Part shown: piece after piece, positions 59,215-64,000 of the stretch
Layout of the letters: every line of letters begins with the position of its first letter
Position numbering within the stretch: the stretch's first letter is position 1
Origin: Diphasiastrum complanatum
Lineage: Eukaryota; Streptophyta; Lycopodiopsida; Lycopodiales; Lycopodiaceae
Assembly: GCA_029204225.1 (NCBI GenBank)
Contig: CM055092.1
Location: 18,128,886-18,192,885, forward strand
Direction of reading: 5' to 3'
Length of the DNA: 64,000 bases
Translations under genes and position numbers: made by a program
Notes under the pieces: generated by a model
Told to the model about the DNA's origin: nothing
Seen by the model: the letters and a program-made list of their open reading frames with translations, nothing else
Database searches by the model: none

Positions 59215-59600
59215 AAAATATCTTTTCAGTTGGTTCACAACCATTATGGAGGAAAGGTGAGACATTTATAGTCAGCAATAACGGTGATGTTTGTATTGTA
59301 TTTCTTGCCAATTTTTTTCAAGTTTATTATTTGATGATATTCTACTGCTGGCATTTGAAAATCTCAAAATGTAACTCTTCTGCATAAGATCATAAAAAAT
59401 GATGATGATCTTCTTCCATTCTGACCACATGCAGACTGGAAAGGTAGTCTTATCATCTGACAAAACCTATGATTGCTAATGTGTATTCACATAACTACGA
59501 CTCATTCCCATCAAAATACATGAAATCCAATGAGACATATGATACCTTATCACGAACCTGAATAATTTATATTTGATTGCTCTCTAGCTCTACTCCATGT
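59215..59600. repeat. Dispersed repeat R2, longest copy
   Basis: Contains both parts seen at 1,983-2,215 (direct) and 28,075-28,310 (inverted). No coding content. Confidence 0.7.
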
Positions 59601-59667
59601 ATCAACATGATAAATATTGGACCAAACAGAAATAATTTTTTGTTTGATGAGTAAATAGGAAAAGAAG

Positions 59668-60060
59668 TGTTAGCATGTGTGACCAAAACACAGCCTACAG
59701 ATGTCAGAGGTGGCAGAGGTTGATATGTTTAGGAAATTGGCTCCATATGCAGGATTCTAAAAGATTACGGGTTTTTCTCTTGTGTGTTAGTCCAGCATGG
59801 CAATCCATGCAACCATTTTCTTGGCATGTACGCTCCCTTTCTATGTTATATAAGCACTCTACATTGGCTATCGCCTGCTCTCTCTTGGTTTTCCAGCAAG
59901 TGTTGTGAGATAACCCAACAAAGGTTATGGGCCCACGCACATTCATCTTTTTGTGATTTCGATTTTCTCTCTTCTGCTGTCCAGCGATGACACCACCAAT
60001 AGAGATTTGGGATACAACATGCTTGCAATACTCCTCTTGTCTTCCTCTCATCTACTAACG
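59668..60060 (+). repeat. 5' LTR of gag-only element
   Basis: Starts TGTTAGCATG after a purine-rich AGGAAAAGAAG. A copy is at 38,977 and a third at 61,058. TATA-like 'gttatataagc' lies near 59,845. The right border is uncertain: the similarity to 39,345 ends at 'ctactaac(g/a)tt', near 60,060. No standard primer-binding site is visible after it. Confidence 0.75.
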
Positions 60061-60105
60061 TTCTCTCATCCCTTTGACAAACATCTCTGAGGCACTATTT
60101 TGAAG

Positions 60106-60873
60106 ATGGCATCAATTGCTCAATGCCAAGCCATAGAGAAGTTCAATGGAGAGAACTTCCATCTATGGAAGCTGAAGATGGAGATGGTGCTGCATGATCG
60201 TGATCTGTGGGAGATTGTTTTAGGAGAGAAACAAAAGCCAGAAGATCCTCAAGGAAGAGCAGCATGGGCAAAGGAAGATAACAAAGCCAAGGCCATCCTC
60301 CTCCCGAGCATTAATGACACTGAATTAATGCATGTTTATTCTGCAGAGACAGCAAAGCAAATCTGGGATTTGCTGGAGGGGATGTACCAATCATCTTCCA
60401 TAAGCAGCAAGTTGCATATGAGAAGGAGTATCACAATGTTAAAGATGTCAGAAAATGACTCTATGAGTGAACATTTCCAAAAGCTGCAAACCATCATAGA
60501 GAAACTTGCTGCCATCCAATGCAAGATTGATGAAGATGAGAAGATAGTTCTACTTCTTAATAGTTTTCCAAAATCCTATGCATCTCTGGCCTCTATTCTT
60601 GTTTGCACACCAGGAATGACAAGCATTCAAGTTGTCAAATCACTCCTCTTGCAAGAAGAACTGCGCAAGAAAGATGCAAACATGGGAACCAGTGGGAGTA
60701 GTGAACTTGCTCTCTTCTCAAAGGGAAGCAGAAGCATGGCAGATAAGGAGAAATGCACATATTGTGGCAAACTTGGCCACAATCCAAAGAAATGTTGGAA
60801 AAAGGCCTATGAAGATGCCCAATCATATGAAGCTCATTTGGTTCAAGAAGAAGAAAAAACAATAGCATTATGA
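60106..60873 (+). CDS. Ty1/copia-type gag, intact (gag-only element)
   Basis: Copia gag protein, the structural particle protein. The ATG at 60,106 follows the LTR by about 45 bp; the ORF is 255 codons and uninterrupted. It has FNGENFHLWKLKMEMVLHDR at the start, AKQIWDLLEGMYQSS and KLHMRRSITMLKM in the middle (UBN2/gag helices), and one CCHC zinc knuckle CTYCGKLGHNPKKC near the end. The expected protease, integrase and reverse transcriptase are absent: the TGA-type stop near 60,873 is followed by 185 bp of non-coding DNA and the 3' LTR. It is therefore non-autonomous and would depend on enzymes from a related element. No other gag in the window is free of stops. Confidence 0.9.
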   Translation: MASIAQCQAIEKFNGENFHLWKLKMEMVLHDRDLWEIVLGEKQKPEDPQGRAAWAKEDNKAKAILLPSINDTELMHVYSAETAKQIWDLLEGMYQSSSISSKLHMRRSITMLKMSENDSMSEHFQKLQTIIEKLAAIQCKIDEDEKIVLLLNSFPKSYASLASILVCTPGMTSIQVVKSLLLQEELRKKDANMGTSGSSELALFSKGSRSMADKEKCTYCGKLGHNPKKCWKKAYEDAQSYEAHLVQEEEKTIAL

Positions 60874-61057
60874 TCTAGATTATCAATGTAGAACAAAGGC
60901 ATGTGAATGTAGGAGTGCAAGAGAGGAAGCTTAGTGCATTAAAAATGATGACTTGAAGTTTTAATTGTACTTGTAGAGCATTTATGTGTGGGAGGTTCTA
61001 AGAGTGATAAAGCTACAAAATATGTTAGTGTTACAGTGTTTTGATCAAGTGAGGAGT

Positions 61058-61183
61058 TGTTAGCATGTGTGACCAAAACACAGCAAACCAGCAATCCATG
61101 CATCCATTTTCTTGGCATGTACGCTCTCTTTTTATGTTATATAAGCACTCTACGTTGGCTGTCAATGTAGCAACATATTACGA

Positions 61184-61274
<91 letters not shown>

Positions 61275-61320
61275 GCCTGCTCTCTCTTGGTTTTCCAGCA
61301 AGTGCTGTGAATAACCCAAC
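61058..61320 (+). repeat. 3' LTR of gag-only element, interrupted
   Basis: Begins TGTTAGCATG after 'agtgaggagt' and matches the 5' LTR up to 'aacccaacaa', where DNA of the palindrome-bearing element begins. It contains (CT)n from 61,186 to 61,270 (about 42 units), far longer than the 5' copy, which lacks it, or the 39.1 kb copy (about 12). Confidence 0.85.
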
Positions 61321-62345
61321 AAGAAGTTCACGTGCGCAATGCTGGATATCCACGATGGATCATGGAAAACTTCGATCCATTCAGACTCCTCCCCAGCCTC
61401 ACAAGAACACATATAGCAAATATCCACGCACGATACAAAGGAGGACGCGCAGACAAAAAAATTTGTGTTGATATAGCAGTGGATTGGCGTGGATATATGC
61501 GTGGATACAAGCGCGTGGATTATCCACGTGTGGATGTTCCACGCAAATGTCTTTTCCGGCAACAGATCGGCTGGATGTCGTGAAATTCAAAGTGCGTGGA
61601 TTATCCACGCGTGGATTATCCACGCCAAGTCTCTCTATCGATAGCCAGGCAAACCTCCGACACCCAGAGCCGAAAATAGGAATTCTAATTTTGCGTGGAT
61701 AATTCACGCGTGGATAACCCACGCCATAGTAAAAATTAAATTAAAAAGGCTCGTCTTTGCGTGGATACTCTGTGGATAATTATCCACGTGTGGATTATCC
61801 ATGCTAAATCCAGAGAGTTGAGGCCGTGGATACCGCGTGGATAAATTTTTTATATATTCACGCGGTATCCACGCAAAAAGGTTTCTGGAATTTGCGTGGA
61901 CTATCCACGCGTGGATAATCCACGCAAAATTTTTTGTCCAAAAAAAAACATTTGGCGCGAACCAAAATGTGGTTCGCTCCGAAAGTAGAGGCGACTTTTT
62001 ATTTTTGTGTTGTAGAGAGAGAGAAAGAGAGTATAGATGAGAGTGAGAATGAGATCAGGATGAATGTGAGTGAGAAGATTGATAGTGTTTAGGATTTTTA
62101 GTTCATTGATGGATGTTAATAGTATGTGTTTTGTGATCATAAGTTTTAAGATCTTTTTTGTTTGTGATGTAGGTTTGGATATGAAAAATGAAAAATGAGC
62201 TTTCATTGCAAAGGATTCAAAGATCAAGTGCATGCAAAAGGAAAAACAAAGATTGCAAAACAATGGAGATACAATAGTAAAGGTAAATTCACATTTATTT
62301 TGATTCATTTGATATTTAGTTGATAACTTAATGTGCTATCTATTT
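61321..62345. mobile_element. CACTA-type element end with GCGTGGAT palindrome array (right)
   Basis: The array runs from about 61,346 to 61,925: about ten GCGTGGAT(A/T)ATCCACGC units, several overlapping as direct doublets (61,593-61,624; 61,896-61,925), plus half sites. It is followed by 'ggttcgctccgaaag' and the non-repetitive arm shared, inverted, with 6,105-6,440. Because it splits an LTR at 'cccaacaa', the border at 61,320/61,321 is likely the true end of the inserted element. It begins 'gaagttcacg', not CACTA, so the family is inferred. Confidence 0.65.
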
Positions 62346-62384
62346 CCATTACTTTCCATTGTGCTTTCCATTACTTTTTATTGT

Positions 62385-62600
62385 GCATTCTAGTATGCAA
62401 ATCATGTGCTAAAATAGATACATTGCATTGAATTCATCAATGGAAACATTTGCATTGCATAGATGTGCATTATATAGACTATACATTGCATTGAATACAT
62501 CAATAGATACATGTGCAATCAATAGATGTGCATTCAATAGACTATACATTTGCATTCATGGATTAAAAATATATGCATTCAAAATTTTTGCAAGAATGAT
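62385..62600. repeat. Short degenerate repeat
   Basis: Variants of 'cattgcattgaatacatcaa' and 'atgtgcattcaatagactat' recur three or four times. AT-rich; no coding signal. Confidence 0.6.
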
Positions 62601-62712
62601 GTGATGCCAAAACATTATATTGATTGATTAAAAAACAAGTACATTGATGAGAGAATAAATTCTCTCTTCCTACATTGCCTTCTACAAGGCCTTACATTCA
62701 ATTTAAAAAACT

Positions 62713-63846
62713 CTACTCATCATCACTTCCTCCCTCCTCGCCTCCTTCATCTTGTAGGTGTACGTTGGTGTCCACATCTTCAAATTTCCCTTCGCTCTCA
62801 TTCACGTACTTTTCCACGTTCTCTTCCACATTCTCTTCCACATCACAAATACTTGAAGTTGTAGAGCCTCTCTACAAAATAGAATCAAAGATTTTATTAA
62901 ATTGAGATTAAACTTACTTGTAAACCACAAAGTAAACAATCACAAAACAATAAAGACTAAGAGTTTACGATTGGAAACAATCCATGGGATTCCATAAAAG
63001 CCTTAAGGACGGCATATCCATGATCGTAACCTTGCTTGTACTCCGCGGCGGTCATGTGTCTTCCAAAATCACTAAGCTACATTCAACAAAAAAACATAGT
63101 TTAACAATACAATATAGTTTAGCAATAAAGAACATTAACAATCTCACTACAAAAACAGAATCTTATTAAAAAATATTGCACTTACAAATTGGGCCTCTAG
63201 ATTGCCCCTTCCTCCCAATCCCAAGTGACTTTTGCCATGTTCTAAGAGCTTCCTGGCGGCGGTGTTGTTGTTCATACTTTTGGGGATTGTTTTGCAACAA
63301 TTCCCCTTTCACCTTCCTCCAATCCCTTTTGGAGCACCATCCAGGCTTCGTGGGATACTTGGGATTCCTCACGGCTCTTCTCATCAATTGCCTTTTGTTT
63401 CGAATCCAAAGGCACATTGTATTCAAGGCCCAAGTCCTACTAAAAGCATTGGATTGAGGGAATTCAGAATACAAAGTCTCTATTATTTTATTTTTGTCTT
63501 CAAGCGATTCGGAGGACCAATCAATCATGTAATCTTTACCAAAATATAAAGTAACTAAATCACGCAAACGGGCATGAACTACATTGCCACGCGTATTTTT
63601 TATAGCTCTACCATGTGGATTAAGATCATAATACACACTACACGATTCTTGGGAAGGGGCACCTTTGGAAGCTCTTCTCTCGGATGATTCACCCAAAGAA
63701 GATAACAGAAGATTTTTTATTCTATCTCTTTGTTGTGGAGATAGATTCTCAAACCACCCTTGATTATATTCTGCGGGCTCCTCACGAGCTCTTCTCCTAG
63801 ATGGTCTCCCACTTGACCTTCCACTTGACCTACCACTTGAAGACAT
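62713..63846 (-). CDS. CACTA ORF1 (Ptta/En/Spm-type), three exons, one apparent frameshift
   Basis: Presumed nuclear DNA-binding partner of the TNP2 transposase. Exon 1 (63,846-63,186) starts at ATG with a Ser/Gly/Arg-rich leader, then NQGWFENLSPQQRDRIKNLL, GNVVHARLRDLVTLYFGKDY, NTMCLWIRNKRQLMRRAVRN and the WCSKRDWRKVK motif shared with the copy at 51.3 kb. It ends ...AATTT|GTAAGT. Exon 2 (63,076-62,969) reads LSDFGRHMTAAEYKQGYDHG; exon 3 (62,871-62,713) is very acidic, ending EEGGSDDE and TAG. Exons 2 and 3 are whole codons, but exon 1 is 661 nt: one extra base near 63,215-63,235 moves the frame from LGLGGRGNLEAQF to IGRKGQSRGPI. Without it the joined gene would be open. Its 3' end points to the GCGTGGAT array, mirroring the other element. 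Confidence 0.75.
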
Positions 63847-64000
63847 TGTATCAAAGGAAAACTTTAAAAGTTAGAAAGTAGGGGAGAATGGGAGTGAAAG
63901 AGTATTGAAGACTTTTTAGTTTAAAAGAGTAAGCAATGAATAGAAAGCAATAGATTAATAGTAAATAAGAACAAAGAAGATCAATAGAGCAAGCAAAAGC
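63847..64000. promoter_or_regulatory. Likely ORF1 upstream region
   Basis: AT-rich DNA directly upstream of the ORF1 start on the minus strand. No specific TATA box or motif can be named with confidence. Confidence 0.3.

Noticed and set aside
61346-61925. Palindrome arrays as a CRISPR-like array
   Set aside because: Units overlap or have irregular spacing and no unique spacers; the setting is a plant transposon end.

Overview
The window looks like nuclear DNA of a land plant. It holds fragments of plant gene families (HD-Zip II, CYP90-like P450, class III peroxidase, alpha-expansin) with plant-like introns, plant Ty1/copia and Ty3/gypsy retrotransposons, and several CACTA (En/Spm) DNA transposons. 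It is AT-rich, with long CT/GA microsatellites. The mosaic of old nested elements would suit a large genome such as a fern or other seedless plant, but that is only a guess. No intact host gene, rRNA, tRNA or CRISPR array was seen.

Layout. 1-2.2 kb: copia pol and LTR pieces, a short tandem repeat and dispersed repeats. 2.2-6.9 kb (minus): a CACTA-type block with a broken TNP2 transposase N-terminus, an unexpected SET-domain exon, and an end carrying GCGTGGAT(A/T)ATCCACGC palindromes. 7.5-7.9 kb: degenerate telomere-like repeats. 9.6 kb: an isolated HD-Zip II exon. 10.3-17.5 kb (minus): a gypsy LTR with polypurine tract, then two copies of a two-ORF retroelement cassette separated by an integrase tail. 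17.5-19.4 kb: a broken CYP90-like gene and a peroxidase exon. 21-27 kb: a decayed copia element, a degenerate tandem array, and a copia 3' end-LTR-PBS unit. 27.5 kb: a broken expansin exon.

29-36 kb: a copia element (minus, 213-bp LTR), the C-terminal half of a CACTA transposase, GA-rich DNA, and another gypsy LTR. 36-39 kb and 48.6-52.8 kb: two near-identical CACTA pieces with GTCGG(A/T)CCGAC-type palindrome arrays; the second has TNP2 and ORF1 head to head. 41.4-46.3 kb (plus): a further CACTA copy split by gypsy material. 47-48.5 kb: a copia LTR, primer-binding site and gag. 52.9-57.9 kb (minus): the most complete copia element. 58-59.2 kb: chimeric copia pieces. 59.7-61.3 kb: a gag-only LTR element with an intact gag. 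61.3-64 kb: the end of a CACTA-type element with GCGTGGAT palindromes and a three-exon ORF1 with one apparent frameshift.

The genes that work together are transposon genes: TNP2 (catalytic transposase), ORF1 (presumed array-binding partner) and the palindrome arrays at element ends. The most unusual point is the SET-domain ORF placed where the accessory ORF of such an element would lie. Some ORF starts are not ATG; where this matters it is stated.
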